In this document: in pieces, positions 11,345 through 22,561 of the stretch
Numbering within the stretch: the first letter of the stretch is position 1
Layout of the letters: each line of letters starts with the position of its first letter
Notes under the pieces: generated by a model
The model's input: only the letters and a program-made list of their open reading frames with translations
Databases searched by the model: none
Told to the model about the DNA's origin: nothing
Position numbers and translations under genes: made by a program
From: Marthasterias glacialis
Taxonomy: Eukaryota > Echinodermata > Asteroidea > Forcipulatida > Asteriidae
DNA length: 64,000 nucleotides
Assembly: GCA_911728455.2 (NCBI GenBank)
Contig: OU452240.1
Span: 2,728,001 to 2,792,000 of the forward strand
Reading direction: 5' to 3'

Positions 11345-11806
11345 AAAAACACATTTATGTATGGTCTAGCCCCAGACAGACTTTGTAATAATATTGAGAT
11401 GTATTTTGATAGGCATGGGTTCAATACTAGAAATGCGGATTCTCTTAATGTTTTTCTCCCTAAACCTCACATGGAATGTTTCAAGCAATCTTTTAATTAT
11501 TCTGGTGCTGCTATATGGAACAAGTTGTCTGCTGAGGCCAAAAATGCATCGACTATCGGTGGTTTTAAAAACATGTAAAAACAAATTAATGTTTAAGTTT
11601 TTTTTAACCCTCTTGATGGTTTTCTTTTTAAAATCTCTTTTACTCATGACTGTACGTATTTTTAAAGTAATGTTTTTTTTCTTAAGTTTTTTTTTTTTTT
11701 TAAGACACAGGACCATAATGCAAAACAGCCGTTGAGCTGATATTTGTATCCTGTATATAGATCTTGAAATAAATAAATAAATCAATCAATCAATCAATCA
11801 ATCAAT
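11345..11806 (+). mobile_element. 3' end of a non-LTR retrotransposon (LINE)
   Basis: This spans the C-terminal reverse-transcriptase frame at 11357-11578, a 3' UTR with T-rich tracts, and an ending of TATATAGATCTTGAAATAAA into short (AAAT)n and (AATC)n repeats. LINEs commonly end in such microsatellite tails. It is 5'-truncated, as usual for LINE insertions; the clade (CR1/L2/Rex-like) is not certain. Confidence 0.75.
11357..11578 (+). pseudogene. C-terminal fragment of LINE reverse transcriptase
   Basis: The 73-residue frame has features of the C-terminal region of CR1/L2/Jockey-type ORF2 proteins: LAPDRL near the start, HGFNTRNADS, LPKPH, then the hallmark FNYSGAAIWNKLSAEAKNA and a closing GGFKNM. 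That block (S-F-x-Y-S-G-A-x-x-W-N-x-L) follows the RT domain in these elements. The catalytic RT and endonuclease domains are absent. It is a remnant, not a host gene. Confidence 0.75.
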
Positions 11807-11968
11807 ACATTAAAATGCACGACTCAATCATATGAGGCGGGAGTGGTTCATTTCAATTCAGCTCAAAAGTCAGTGTACTCATTTCCGTATTGTCTGCAAC
11901 AATAGGCTAACATTGTACTCACAGTTTTATAACTGTAAGACAAAATAACCCCACCGATAATTAGCTGC

Positions 11969-12361
11969 ACACTAAAAACTCACGGGTCAGAATGGACCTT
12001 TATCATGCTGCAACCATCTTGGTCATGTTCCCTGTATCTAATAACAGTAATATATGCTAATATTCATTGTACAAAAAGGAACCAGTCTATTTGTTGGTTT
12101 GAATGGTAAAAAAATCAAGATGGCCGCACCATGATAAAGGTCTATTGACCTGGATTCCGGGTCCCGTGGGGCCTAACCCATTTCTGGGTCAGTATGACCC
12201 AAAATCTGTGTCGAAATGACCCAGAAATGGGTCACACTGATGCAAAATCCGAGCTGAAATCCCATTTGTTAATCCTTTTTCGGGTCAGCCTGACCCAGGA
12301 ATGAGTCAGGCCCCCCTTGGACCCGAAATCCGGGTCAATTCTGACCCGGAAGTTTTAAGAG
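11969..12361. mobile_element. GGGTCA..TGACCC MITE, long copy with a nested insertion
   Basis: It opens with CACTAAAAACTCACGGGTCA and closes with TGACCCGGAAGTTTTAAGAGTGTA, which are inverse of each other. The interior is dense in GGGTCA/TGACCC pairs. A second element, 11995-12142, interrupts the left arm between GGGTCAGAA and TTGACCTGGATT. Without it the length is about 245 bp. It is non-autonomous with no open frame. Confidence 0.75.
11995..12142. mobile_element. Nested MITE with GACCTTTATCATG ends
   Basis: The left end GACCTTTATCATGCTGCAAC and the inverse of the right end, GACCTTTATCATGGTGCGGC, form terminal inverted repeats of about 27 bp that continue into CATCTTG. The element is 148 bp. 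The flanks are TG and TA, consistent with a mutated TA duplication, though this is uncertain. It inserted after the outer MITE. Confidence 0.7.
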
Positions 12362-12785
12362 TGTATCTTTACTTTGACTGAAAAGCCTACCTGACCACGT
12401 TTTGGACTACTTTCTTTAAGCCAAGGCAACGTTCTTCCGTGCACTGTAGAGGAAAAGAGACAAAAGAAACACTTGCAGTTCAGAAACGAGCAAACTATAC
12501 ATAAAATCAGTTCAAAGCAAACTAATCACTAACATGACCATTCCGCAACGCTAGGTGGCAGCAGGCACACCGGGATGAAATCCATTGTAGAATGTTCCAT
12601 TGGATGTCCGAGAGACTCGTCGTACCCGGATCGGGAGCTTAAAAGCACACACAATTTGAGAACTCCCGGATCACAACACCCATGTTGAGTCAGTCTCACT
12701 TAAATTCCGGATCAAAAGGAGTTATAAAGAATCCGAGTTAACAACGCAACCGTTTTAGAAGTCAATGTTATTGTAATTTACAGGT

Positions 12786-12850
12786 CTGCGGAGACACCAT
12801 GTAATTATCTCTTTTTAAGCTGGGGTGGTTCTGAAAAGAACCGATTACAG
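12786..12850 (+). repeat. Fragment of the GCGGAGACACCATGTAATTA repeat
   Basis: TGCGGAGACACCATGTAATT and GGTTCTGAAAAGAACCGAT match the left half of the palindromic element at 16799-16999. The hammerhead-like hairpin is missing here. Confidence 0.6.
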
Positions 12851-12999
12851 CTCACCTAATTTGATGACATTTTAACAGGATTGTTGTATGGTGTGTTTAT
12901 GGTAAACTAGACGATGGAAATAATTTTACTTCTCAGAAAAAGAAGAGAGACCCCTTTAAAGTCTTGGCGCCTGCTATAAATTCATTAAAGTGTATTTAC

Positions 13000-13160
13000 C
13001 TAGGCAATATTTCACAGAGCTGCTTAAGCACAGAAAGTTGCTAAGCACAACAACATTATGGTTCCCAGAATATAAGGTTTCCAGCCAAGATGCCATCTGC
13101 GACCTGTATCCTGCTCATTTTGGCTAAGCCGGAAATGTTCATGCGATATCTTCTGCTCAA
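13000..13160 (+). repeat. Dispersed repeat R (ACAGAGCTGCTTAAGCA), copy 1
   Basis: TTCACAGAGCTGCTTAAGCA, then an AAGTTGCTAAGC block, CCAGCCAA and CCTGTATCCTGCTCATTTTG. The same order recurs at 14190-14330, and a partial copy is found at 37860-37970. It is a dispersed repeat of unknown class. The overlapping minus-strand open frame of 82 codons is incidental. Confidence 0.65.
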
Positions 13161-13799
13161 GTAGCTCTCTGAAATTGGGCCCTGATTTAATTAACGAGAA
13201 CAACAAATAAAGATATCTGAGAGCCCCGAATTTCTTCTCTGGTTCAGGTGAAGAAAGATTTTCCCCAACCAAACGACCTAATCGAATCGCAAATTACGCT
13301 CATGTAGAAAGCACAGGTGTTTCAGTACAGTCTATAACTGCGCACTTTACATCGATATATCCTCCCCCCCCCCACCTCATTGTACTTAAAAACACTCACT
13401 GAGGGTGAATTTACATCATTACGATTATTAAATATTGCCCTAATTGCGAATTTCTGCCTAATTGGGTACGGTATAGCGACAACGTTGAAGTGTAAATGAC
13501 AGGGTTTATTGCGACGATAGTGCAGCGACGCTCGTTAAAAAAAAGAAGTATAAGATGCTATCAGGATGCAGTCAGAAATAGGTCAGCGGCAAACGGTGCC
13601 GGTGCATGCGTCTGAACCTGAAATCAAGTGACGAATTAATAATTGTGAAAACGCTCGATGTTAGAGACTTAGAATGACCAAAATTCGAGTTTAACGGGTG
13701 TCGTCAAGTGCTCTAAATACACACTGGTTAAAAGCCCCAGCCCAACACTGGTTAAAACTGACTGTAAATGCATCCATTCTTTGCACAAATCAAGATATA

Positions 13800-14105
13800 T
13801 GTAATAAAACCAACCTGTGAAAATGTCAGCTCATTTTGTTGTTTCATTTGCGAGAAAACTGGAAAAAATGCACCCAGCATTTTTTTACGCATTCCTATAG
13901 GCAATGTGATCGTCTCGCTGAGACTAAAAATTAATTTTGAATCTTATTTAATGTCTTTTTTGTTTAATTTAAAAACGATAACACTTCAGGCAAAAATATT
14001 TCAAGGTAAATTTTCTACCATCAGTAGCTGTATACCATGTAAGGTGTATGTAAATCTGTAATTTTTTATGTTTTTCTTTTTACCAATGATCAGCTGGGGC
14101 TTAAA
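13800..14105 (+). repeat. Dispersed repeat V, copy 1
   Basis: AACCTGTGAAAAT, GCAAAAATATTTCAAGGTAA, TACCATGTAAGGTGTATG and TTTTTACCAATG occur in the same order and orientation at 47640-47880. The 97-codon frame across this copy is therefore repeat sequence, not a gene. Confidence 0.6.
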
Positions 14106-14189
14106 GTTAGTAGTGAGAGAAATCTACTGTTGGTTTATATTGTACCTTTTTGGTATCACAAAAAAGTAATCTCAACAGTGTTACGTATT

Positions 14190-14420
14190 CCTGGGCAAAA
14201 TTACATAGAGCTGCTTAGACATAGAACGTTATTCTCATCAGAATGAGGTTACCAGCCCAAACAAAATATCACATGTACCACCTGTGATTGGTATCCTGCT
14301 CATTTTTGCTCAACAGAAAATTGTTCAGAAAAACTTTTAAAGTAGGAACCATTGTTTTCAACATTGTTATCTACAATTATGTGTATGTTTTCGAAATGAA
14401 TATCTTGCCATTTTTTAGTT
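14190..14420 (+). repeat. Dispersed repeat R, copy 2 with extended 3' part
   Basis: CCTGGGCAAAATTACATAGA, GAGCTGCTTAGAC, GGTTACCAGCC and GGTATCCTGCTCATTTTTGC repeat the order of copy 1. The following TTATCTACAATTATGTGTAT matches TTATCCACAATTATCTGTAC near 37778. The 117-codon minus-strand frame from 14300 runs through this repeat and is not called as a gene. Confidence 0.6.
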
Positions 14421-14559
14421 GATTTTTTTTTTAAATCTATAAAATCTATATGGATTGAACGTTTTGGTTTTACTTCATCCTGGTTAAATTTCTTCTTTCT
14501 TATTTTCTTATAAAAGTGTCTCTCTGTGAAATCTAGACGCACACAGCATTCGCTATCTA

Positions 14560-14745
14560 ATGGAGACAGAGGACAATGGGAACAATACGTCTCCACGGGG
14601 TAATTCTGAAAAGAGGGATGTTCCACTTGCATTTTTGGGAGGTACGAGGACAAAGGAAAGAAGAAAAAAAAACTCCACAGGGGGATGCAAAAATAGGAAT
14701 GTGTGGCTTGTATGAGTTAACTTCCCCAATTTGGGATTTTTTTCA
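14560..14745 (+). repeat. Dispersed repeat Q (GTCTCCACGGGG..GGACAAAGGAAAG), copy 1
   Basis: Ordered blocks CGTCTCCACGGGGTAATTCT, GAGGGATGTTCCAC, GGACAAAGGAAAGAA and CTCCACAGGGGGATG match 60560-60715, and more loosely 50555-50720. No terminal structure was found. Confidence 0.55.
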
Positions 14746-15645
14746 CCGACGAAGTTAACAGCCTGTAAATGAGCAGATCCCAGTAAACCTGACACAAATA
14801 ATACACACAGTCATTCCAAATTATCGTGAAATATCATGCCAGCCATTAGTTAAGACTGCCATATTGTGTCTCTGTAGTCTGGAGTTAAGGATCAATTAAG
14901 TTTAATTTTCTTTCATTAAATGTTCTGATATTTTAATCCACATTCTCCCTGAGGTGAACAGACAAAAGTTGCAAAGCGACGTGAAAGAGAAAATGAACAC
15001 TACCTCGATCTTGTAAAATGGTTTGCAGACAAAACTAGTTAATGCTCTTAGGCCATACAATCCAAGAACAAAATGCATGAAAAGAACATCGTCATAAATA
15101 TTTCCATCACTTTTTGTTTTGTTTCGGCTTTGAAAATGCCGTTTTAGAATTTCGAGCGAGAGGGACATTTTTCCTAGGAGGAGACAAGTCACTCCCATTG
15201 GGTTTTGCTAGACTTGTTTACCAGTCCGTAATGGATTAATACCAGGTACCGTTATGGGTTAGAAAAATAACCGCGGGCCTTTTAGGATAGAGAGAATTGC
15301 ATGCTCTTTTTATTACTGTTTGGCAAGCAAGTTGAATGTACCTTACCTTTAAAGGCAGTGCACATAGGATGCATTTACCGCCCCTAGCTATTGGTTAATG
15401 CACCGATAACTGATTCACAACTTAAAGGTGTTGCTTCTTTAAATATTTTCCCCCCTTCATTAACCCAAACGTGAGTCAAATTATTGAAGCCAAGTTGGTC
15501 AAGAGCTCAGAACTGACCAAGAGAAGATACCCATGGGCAGACCTATCCGGGTCAACGTGACCTGTTTTCGGAGTTGGACCAAGGTTCGCATACATGCTCA
15601 AATAAATCCATGTACTTGGAAAGTAAATTCCATAACATCTGGACA

Positions 15646-15842
15646 AGACCGATCCATTAAGCCCCGCCCCTAAACATATTAACCAATCACAGCATGGCTA
15701 CATCACAACCGTACACGTGGGCAGCATGCACCACGTGCGTCTCTACCTTTAATGCCACACTGCACGAAGCGAACGCGCGCGCTATAAGTACGCGCACGCA
15801 TGTTTACATTTTCCAATAGGATTTTGTCGTGTCGGACTTTTG
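15646..15842 (-). mobile_element. MITE with AGACCGATCCATTAAGCCCC end, truncated copy
   Basis: The left part AGACCGATCCATTAAGCCCC, then ACCAATCACAGC, CACACTGCACGAAGCGAACG and CTATAAGTACGCGC, matches the reverse complement of the full element at 48446-48711. It stops at GTCGGACTTTTG, before the other terminal repeat. The end carries a GC box-like GCCCCGCCCC and an inverted CCAAT box (ACCAAT; CCAAT also in TTCCAATAGG). Confidence 0.75.
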
Positions 15843-16451
15843 ACTAAATAAACAACGGAGCCTAGGCCCAAGCACAAGCCCAAGCCGTGGTTTCTAGAAG
15901 GCCGTATAACTATCAGTGGTAGCTTTATGTTTTTTTACTATCCATGGAATACGTACTGAAAAAAGCACTTGCTGTCAATAGTAATCAAGTCTGCATCATC
16001 TCCGGTAATCAATATGAAGCAAGTGCTCTGATGCGGAGAAAATTATAACTGAACGGAGCACATTTAGAATCGGTTTCCTCTTGAAGGTATTGTTTCATTT
16101 GAATTTTCCCGAATGATTGGTTCATGGAATTCCAACCATTGACCCGAAAAAAGAATCAAGCCAAAAGCGCCAATGACAAAACAACTAGCGCCCAAATCGC
16201 GCATGCGTCAACTACCTCGAATAAACAATGCCCAAATCACGTGCCTAAAAGTCGTAAAGGCGCGGCGGTTCTCAGCATACAGGCACTAATATATTTTAAA
16301 CAAAATACCGCTGACAAACGATCTAGTGGAAACAACCTGAAGCAAAAACAAGAAAATAGTGGCGCAGCATTTCGTATGGCAATCTTTTTCTGGTAAGCAG
16401 ACCCCTTGTGTGCTATAAGCTAATTTGTGCTTAGGTAGTGCTACACGGTAT

Positions 16452-16609
16452 CTGGGGTCGATTTCACAAAGCATCAAGATTCATCTTCTTAAGATGAATT
16501 GTAAGTATTACCATAGTAATTTGCATTGTGACATCACACTTTCCATAGCAACTATTAAGAGTGACTCACAGTGAAGAGCAATCTTAGCTCTTTGTGGAAT
16601 CGAGCCCTG
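16452..16609. mobile_element. MITE with GGGCTCGATTTCACAAAG ends, copy 1
   Basis: The left end CTGGGGTCGATTTCACAAAG and the inverse of the right end, CCAGGGCTCGATTCCACAAAG, form terminal inverted repeats of about 20 bp. The interior has CTTAAGATGAATTGTAAGTA and a TGACATCAC block. A second copy is at 19483-19635. It is non-coding. Confidence 0.8.
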
Positions 16610-16798
16610 GTCCATCCCAGGCTGTAATATTCTTGAGCAATAATCGATAGGCTCGAAGGTCAGTAAAAATACATAATTTTATTCCAGGAAAGCACGAGAA
16701 GACAAAACATTGGACCTTGATCAGTTTAAAAGACGGCAAGACAAAATATTTGGCAATGTCTTTCTAAGTTCACCACCATTTCAAATTAATATACATGT

Positions 16799-16999
16799 AA
16801 TCTAGAACATTTTGCGGAGACACCATGTAATTATCTCTAATGAGTTGGTGTGGTTCTGAAAAGAACCGATGGTGTATCAATTCGACGTTTCGATCAGTAT
16901 ATTATAATCGTCTTCATTCTCCTGAACACGATCAGAGTATACTGATCGAAACGTCGAGTTGAGATAATTACATGGTGTCTCCGCAAAATTTACTAGATT
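16799..16999. mobile_element. Large palindromic repeat with hammerhead-like hairpins
   Basis: Outer arms of about 38 bp (AATCTAG..TTTTGCGGAGACACCATG..) are inverse of each other. Inside are two opposed copies of a CTGATCGAAACGTCGA hairpin, with CTGAACACGATCAG on its other side in one copy. The left half carries an extra GGTTCTGAAAAGAACCGA block. This looks like two head-to-head Penelope-like tails or a foldback derivative. It can form a very long hairpin. Confidence 0.65.
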
Positions 17000-17934
17000 G
17001 TATTCCCACCACGCGAAGCTTCCAATCTTACTTAAGATGCATGTAAGCATTGGTCTCGTGTTGTGTTGGGATTAATATTGTTTAAATGGACTGGTTAGGG
17101 TCAATGTTAGGATTAGGTTTCGGGTAATAGAGTTCGGGTTAGAGGAAACGAAACGAAAATCAGTTTGAGCCTTTAACTAAAATGTATCAGCTTTCATAAT
17201 GATCATCTTATATTTAACGAAGTACAACCGAAACATAAATGTAACTGGCAGTAAATACATGCTCCAAGATCAAATCAACTAATCAACATTCTGTCATTTC
17301 GCACCCCAAAAATACAAACCGTCTTGCACGTAAATGTAGGAAACATGAATCAACACGCACGGCAAAAAAAAAAGGAAAAAAGAAAAGAAAAAAAAGACAG
17401 GGGCTGCTGGGAAACTAAGAGATAGAATCGCACGCATCTGTTTCACACTGACGTGGTTGTCAGACAAACCGGAAGTAAACCCTCAGCAGTAGCAATTACC
17501 TCGCGAAGATTATTCGATCAATTGTCACTCACACCAATGTCAATACCGTAAGAAAACCCCGGCTTGCTTATAAAACCAGCTTTGCAATTTATCAACGTCA
17601 ATCGACGTCAGTCGCCGTCAAGCGGACGCGATCCGGGCTTACAATATTTTTAGGTAGACATTAATGTCAGTAAAGCTTAATATGTGTTATTGGTTATTAA
17701 CTGGATGCTCCCGCAAATCAAAACATTTGTCATTCTGCGGAGATTTTTCCAGCTCTTTTTGTCCCATCAAATCCCCCGGTTAGATTTGCACTCTTTGTCC
17801 TAGTCAGTGACCTGTTGAAGTCGAAACTGCCAACTGTATAAGAGGCAACGTAGTTAAATGTCCATACCCAGTCATTTATAATCCAATAGCGTCAAATATT
17901 AGAAAGGAAGACTTTCATTTGGTGCTCTTCCTAT

Positions 17935-18260
17935 TGTGTCTTCATTGTGTTCTGGAAATCTCTGGAAATTTTGTTGAGGATTTGGGGAGGGGGTTACTTC
18001 TGTACAAGAGGGGAAGAGTGTGTTAGAGAATGCGAACATGTGGGTATGTCTGGGCACTCAAATGACATACCGAGGACAGTCCTCGGTATATTTCGTGTAC
18101 AAAACCAACGGGGACGTCGCTAAAAAAAACTAAGTCCAAACAATGGGAGAACAAAGGGATGTCCTCAGTCTACACCATAAACATACCTGTGTGTGTGTGT
18201 GTGGGGGGGGGGGGGAGCTCCCCTGCCACACATCGGGCATGAAGACTTTACTGAAAGTCA
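17935..18260 (+). repeat. Dispersed repeat S, copy 1, interrupted by an insertion
   Basis: GAAATCTCTGGAAATTTTG, TTACTTCTGTACAAGAGGGG and CCTGCCACACATCGGGCATG occur in order. The same order is seen at 34013-34142, and inverted at 23535-23710. About 150 bp (18046-18196) containing a GAGGACAGTCCTC palindrome separate the two halves here, suggesting a later insertion. Confidence 0.55.
18067..18089. repeat. Perfect 23 bp palindrome around a single base
   Basis: ATACCGAGGAC and GTCCTCGGTAT are exact inverses separated by one A. It lies inside the segment that interrupts repeat S and is probably a part of that inserted element. Confidence 0.65.
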
Positions 18261-18469
18261 AGCTCGTGAAATAACAAAAAAGAATAGCCTTGTTGAAATT
18301 CTCCAACCCGTTGAAATTGAATTTACTGCCGGTTCTCAGTCGGCATTTTGAGCAAATACAGCACCGAAATTAAAAACAACAGCATCTGGACTAAATGATC
18401 AGTCGTTTCGGAGACCAAAATTCTCACAAACGAAAAGTGAGACCACACCTTGTAGATATTTATGTTGTA

Positions 18470-18714
18470 CAATTCGCCCATCACAAGGCCTGAAGGCCAC
18501 TCAAGGTGTGGGCTACTTTTTTTTAAGGGACGGAAACCTGCCCCAATGCGCAGAAACAAGACATGGTGAGATATAAACGCAAGTCTCTTCGTAGCACAGC
18601 TCCGAACAGGGAGGGTGTAAATGTATCCGTTGTGAGACAAACACATTTGAAGCATTTATAGTTAAGTGTCTTGCTCAAGGGCACAGGTGTCATGACCGGG
18701 ATTCGAACCCACAT
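18470..18714 (-). mobile_element. tRNA-derived SINE (family B), minus strand
   Basis: On the minus strand, GTGGGTTCGAATCCCGG is a B box. It is followed by GACACCTGTGCCCTTGAGCA and AGACACTTAA, the same tail order as the plus-strand copy at 62817-62990. The far end is GTAGCCCACACCTTGAGTGG, also present alone at 61554-61610. The A-box half is missing, so the 5' end is truncated. Overlapping minus-strand frames are not genes. Confidence 0.7.
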
Positions 18715-19482
18715 CCTGAAATTTTATTTTTAAAGTCTTTTTTTTTTTTAATCTAGAATATGGTAAAAGTAAATGCACTTGTTGTGTTTGTTGAGTCGAA
18801 CAGAAGACGGATTAATCTCAATCTGATTGTACAAATCTATTTTTCGTTGGTGTGTTCACTGTAAACTAGGGGCCATGGGAATGAATTTGTTTGTATCAGA
18901 AAGGCAAAGTAACATTCTCTTTAATCCACGCCACGGCATCACATTTCAAATTGCCTCCCGTCAAAGATTATCACAGCATTGATTTACAACCGAAAGCTGT
19001 CCAGCACCAAAATCAAGCGTGCTGTCTTAAGCCATGGTAGTCTGACAAGATTGTATTAGACAATGTGTAGGAAAACATCTCAAGCACCGGATCATTTGGT
19101 TTGTAGAGGTCTCTAAACCCCGATGCGACCCTCTCAACGCTCACTTGTTCCTCCGATCAATCGATGCGTCATACGGTATGACGCTCACTCGACCACTCCG
19201 CCATGTCAACGCTGTCAATTGTGGTTTTTTTTATCCGGAACCCTAGTCGAAAGGGAAATAATGATATTACAAAGTGTCAAGACATAGATGTCAATGAACT
19301 GATCAGAGTTAAAAGGGGATGTCATAACGAAGAGTGTTATTGCGGAAGTTTCTGTAAATGTTTATGTTCTGCACCTGAACAACAATTAAAGCTTGGGCTG
19401 TTTTTTCTTTACTAATATTATTTTTATGAATTTGTTTTCCGTCAACTTTTCCCTGAAAATGTCCGATACTTAACACTTAGCC

Positions 19483-19635
19483 CGAGGGCTTGATTTCACA
19501 AAGAACTATGATTGATCTTAAGTGCGAATCAATCTCGACTGCATGCTTAGCAAATGGTGACGTCACAATACCATTCACAATGGTAATACTGACAGCACAT
19601 CTTTAGAATCTTAGTACTTTGTGAAATCGAGCCCA
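19483..19635. mobile_element. MITE with GGGCTCGATTTCACAAAG ends, copy 2
   Basis: The left end GAGGGCTTGATTTCACAAAG and the right end CTTTGTGAAATCGAGCCC are terminal inverted repeats matching copy 1 at 16452. The interior carries GTGACGTCACAATACCATT. It is non-coding. Confidence 0.8.
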
Positions 19636-19800
19636 GAACGTAGCTTCAGGGTCAAATTTTGATGCAGGGATGTCTTCATGCAAACCGCGAATACCGTGGT
19701 GGACTCAAGAGCATGAAAACAAACCATGACTTTCCATAAACTCATATTTCACATTTCCAAGTGACTCGTCGTGTTTAGACAGCATGGGATGTAGAATCTT

Positions 19801-19814
19801 GTTTGTTTGTTTGT

Positions 19815-19847
<33 letters not shown>

Positions 19848-19852
19848 TTTTT
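19801..19852. repeat. (GTTT)n-(GTT)n-poly(T) microsatellite
   Basis: About four GTTT units run into nine GTT units and then a T tract. The overlapping Cys- or Leu-rich open frames come from this array. Confidence 0.9.
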
Positions 19853-20304
19853 TTCTGTATGTCCAAGGCTGTTCCCCGCAAGCTTCTGCGTATCTGATCA
19901 GCCTCCATACTCACAATTTATTATTATCACTATTTATTATTATTATTATTTTCTCCCATATTTCTTTATTTTCTTTATTAAATGGGTCCACCAGTTTGGA
20001 CCTGAAGCTAAGGCTACTCTCTATGGTTAATATAGTTCTTTTGTTCGTTTACAGAATTTGACTATTTTTGTATTTATACACATTGTATTGTGTAACAATC
20101 AGATACTGTATACTGTGAGTACGGAAATAAGTGTCATATTGAATTGAGTTGAACAGAGGCTGTGCATGGGGTAGATCCATCTTTCTTTGTGGAAGCCCTG
20201 AAAAACAAAAACAAGCTGGGTTGGGTTTCTTCCAAATGTTTGACTCGTGTGCTCTAACAATCGCGACGTCAGGAGACTAACTTTCTGTTGAATGGTGGTG
20301 TGAC

Positions 20305-20720
20305 TATCTAAAAGGCTGTTACGACTCAACCTCGTCCCCATGGTTTACTATGTAAACCCTGGGATGGAAACTCCTTACTTGGACCATGATTGGACAACGA
20401 CTTTACAATAGAAACAAACGCTAAACAGGCTATTAAATCTGGTACCGGGCAACTTGACTATGACGAAAATGTGAATTTCGAAAAGCAGCCAGACTATTCT
20501 AATTTGCATACGTATCTAAAAGGCTGTTACGATTCAACCTCGTCCCCATGGTTTACTATGTAAACCCTGGGATGGAAACTCCTTACTTGGACCATGATTG
20601 GACAACGACTTTACAATAGAAACAAACGCTAAACAGGCTATTAAATCTGGTACCGGGCAACTTGACTATGACGAAAATGTGAATTTCGAAAAGCAGCCAG
20701 ACTATTCTAATTTGCATACG
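20305..20720. repeat. Recent 208 bp tandem duplication
   Basis: Two adjacent copies begin with TATCTAAAAGGCTGTTACGA at 20305 and 20513. I found a single substitution (CTCAACC versus TTCAACC) between them. Both hold CAACCTCGTCCCCATGGTTT and CTGGTACCGGGCAACTTGAC. The inverse GGGGACGAGGTTG appears at 20811, so the duplicated block probably lies inside a DNA element ending in CAACCTCGTCCCC. Confidence 0.9.
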
Positions 20721-21927
20721 TATCCAAAACGTATCCAAAATTTGATATGCAAATGATCAAATACCAGGGTGAGAGAGCGGTCAACCTCGTACTGCTCGAC
20801 ACACATCCCGGGGACGAGGTTGGTTATGATTTTGGTTAAAAAAAGAAGAAGCTATAGTTATGATAATCATAACCATTGATTCATATCACCAAAAGGAGAC
20901 ACACTATTTTCCCACTATTTGGTTTAGCATTGGTTGGAATGATAAAAACAAGATAGACGAACTATGAGGAAAAAGGAGATAGAAAAAAAAAAGTTCAGAG
21001 GCATCATCAATAATGTTTTACTGGAAGCATGTCAAACATGCCCCAACCTTGCCATGTCATTTCTAACATCAACTCTTCGAAGGCATTTAGGAAGGTTATA
21101 ATCATAAAAGTTCGAGTTTAATTTTCGAATTTGTGTTCATAGCTCATCCGATGTGTTTTGTTTTAATCACGGTCTTACTGAACCTTCTTTTCAAATTTCC
21201 TTCGGAATCAAATTTAAAACATCAGGCATATAAGATATGTGTATGCGTAATGAAATTCTAAGTTGATCTTGAAATGAATTTCGATATCTGTAGTACAAAT
21301 TAAATTTCGCAACCACCATTCATTGTAATAGTGTTTCGGAAATAGACCATCATTGTCGATAAGTGATTTCAGAGTGCGTTTTTTTTTTTATTGTCATGGG
21401 GTTTGTTAAACATTCTGTTAACCCAAAAAAGACAGGTGTTTTGATGTAACCCATTTGATTGAAACGATTAATAATCTTTTGGGAAGTAAATTTGATCAAC
21501 CGTATTGATCTTCCTGCACCGAGATGTACCTAAGATTTCTATCAAAGGCTGGGTGTATTTTCAATAATAGGGGTATGTAACATGACCCCTCAATGTTTCC
21601 GTTTGACTACAAGTGTTGGTAGTACCAAGCTTAGCGAGTTAATAACCTGTCCTTCGACTGCGCTGGGCGATGGCCCGCGAAGTCTCGTGTGGTTTCTGGG
21701 CCATGTGGGACATGGTTTCCGTGACTGTTCACAAAATAATGCAATTTAGTCGTGGCTGGAAGTAGAAGGGATGCGATTTGAAGAGATAAATCGATCTTGT
21801 AAGTTTGTGCAAGTTAGTTGGAACACACTCCAGGCTTAACAATGGCCGATTCTCCTAGAGTTGGTTGGATTTAAGAAAGCTTTGGTCACAGGCAAAGCAA
21901 TATGATTATGTTAGATTACTCACGTTT

Positions 21928-22150
21928 GTTACGCACCATTATGTCCGACATGGACTCTGACAGTTTTGAACCATTAGGTCCAATCCAATGTGTCCTACGA
22001 ACGATTACGTCATGATTCGTCAGACACAATGGGTCGGACATAATGGTTTGTCGGATATAATAGGTAGGTCATAATAGTTGTCGGACGTAATGGTTTGTCG
22101 GACATGATGATTCCAAATGTTTTCGCCGAACATAATGATCCACGTCGGTC
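21928..22150. mobile_element. MITE with GTTACGCACCATTATGTCCGAC end, copy 2
   Basis: It begins GTTACGCACCATTATGTCCG and runs through repeated TAATGGTTTGTCGGA units. The right end, CATAATGATCCACGTCGG, is degraded. The structure is like 3129-3373 and 54607-54950. Confidence 0.65.
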
Positions 22151-22324
22151 GCGGGCGTACAAAACAAACGTTAAAGACAAGATGTCGGATCATTAAAGAC
22201 TATAGGGGATCACCATCACCAGTATATAAATAACAGTCGGCAAGTGCAACCGAATTGGAACAAAGTAATATAGAAGCATCGTGCAATAATACCACCGTGT
22301 TCATCTTGCCCTTAGCATGCCAAA

Positions 22325-22530
22325 AAGGTATTTCATTTCCTCAGACGTATGCAGCACCGGTAGCCAAACGGGCGCACAGGTTGCTCATCATTTGCATCAA
22401 CAACTCTACCCTCGCAGGTACCCAACCGAGCTCCAGGGTGATTTTAAAAAAATGTATAAATCAGTGTCATACCCAGCCCTAGGGCTAAAGGTCAGGTCTG
22501 GGACTCGAACCCACACTCTATCAGAACGAT
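22325..22530 (-). mobile_element. tRNA-derived SINE (family C), minus strand
   Basis: On the minus strand, GTGTGGGTTCGAGTCCCAGA is a B box. It is followed by GGGTACCTGCGAGGGTAGAG and, after a short gap, GGTGCTGCATAC. The body recurs on the plus strand at 44150-44310, giving two opposed copies. The two overlapping plus-strand open frames at 22255-22532 are therefore repeat sequence. Confidence 0.65.
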
Positions 22531-22561
22531 GATGTTCTTTAAATTGTAACATGCTATCAGT

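Noticed and set aside
17560-17620. Core promoter with TTATAAAACC and repeated GTCAATCGACGTC
   Set aside because: A TATA-like sequence followed by CGTCAA/GACGTC repeats is suggestive, but no downstream exon can be supported. TATA-like sequences are common in AT-rich DNA.
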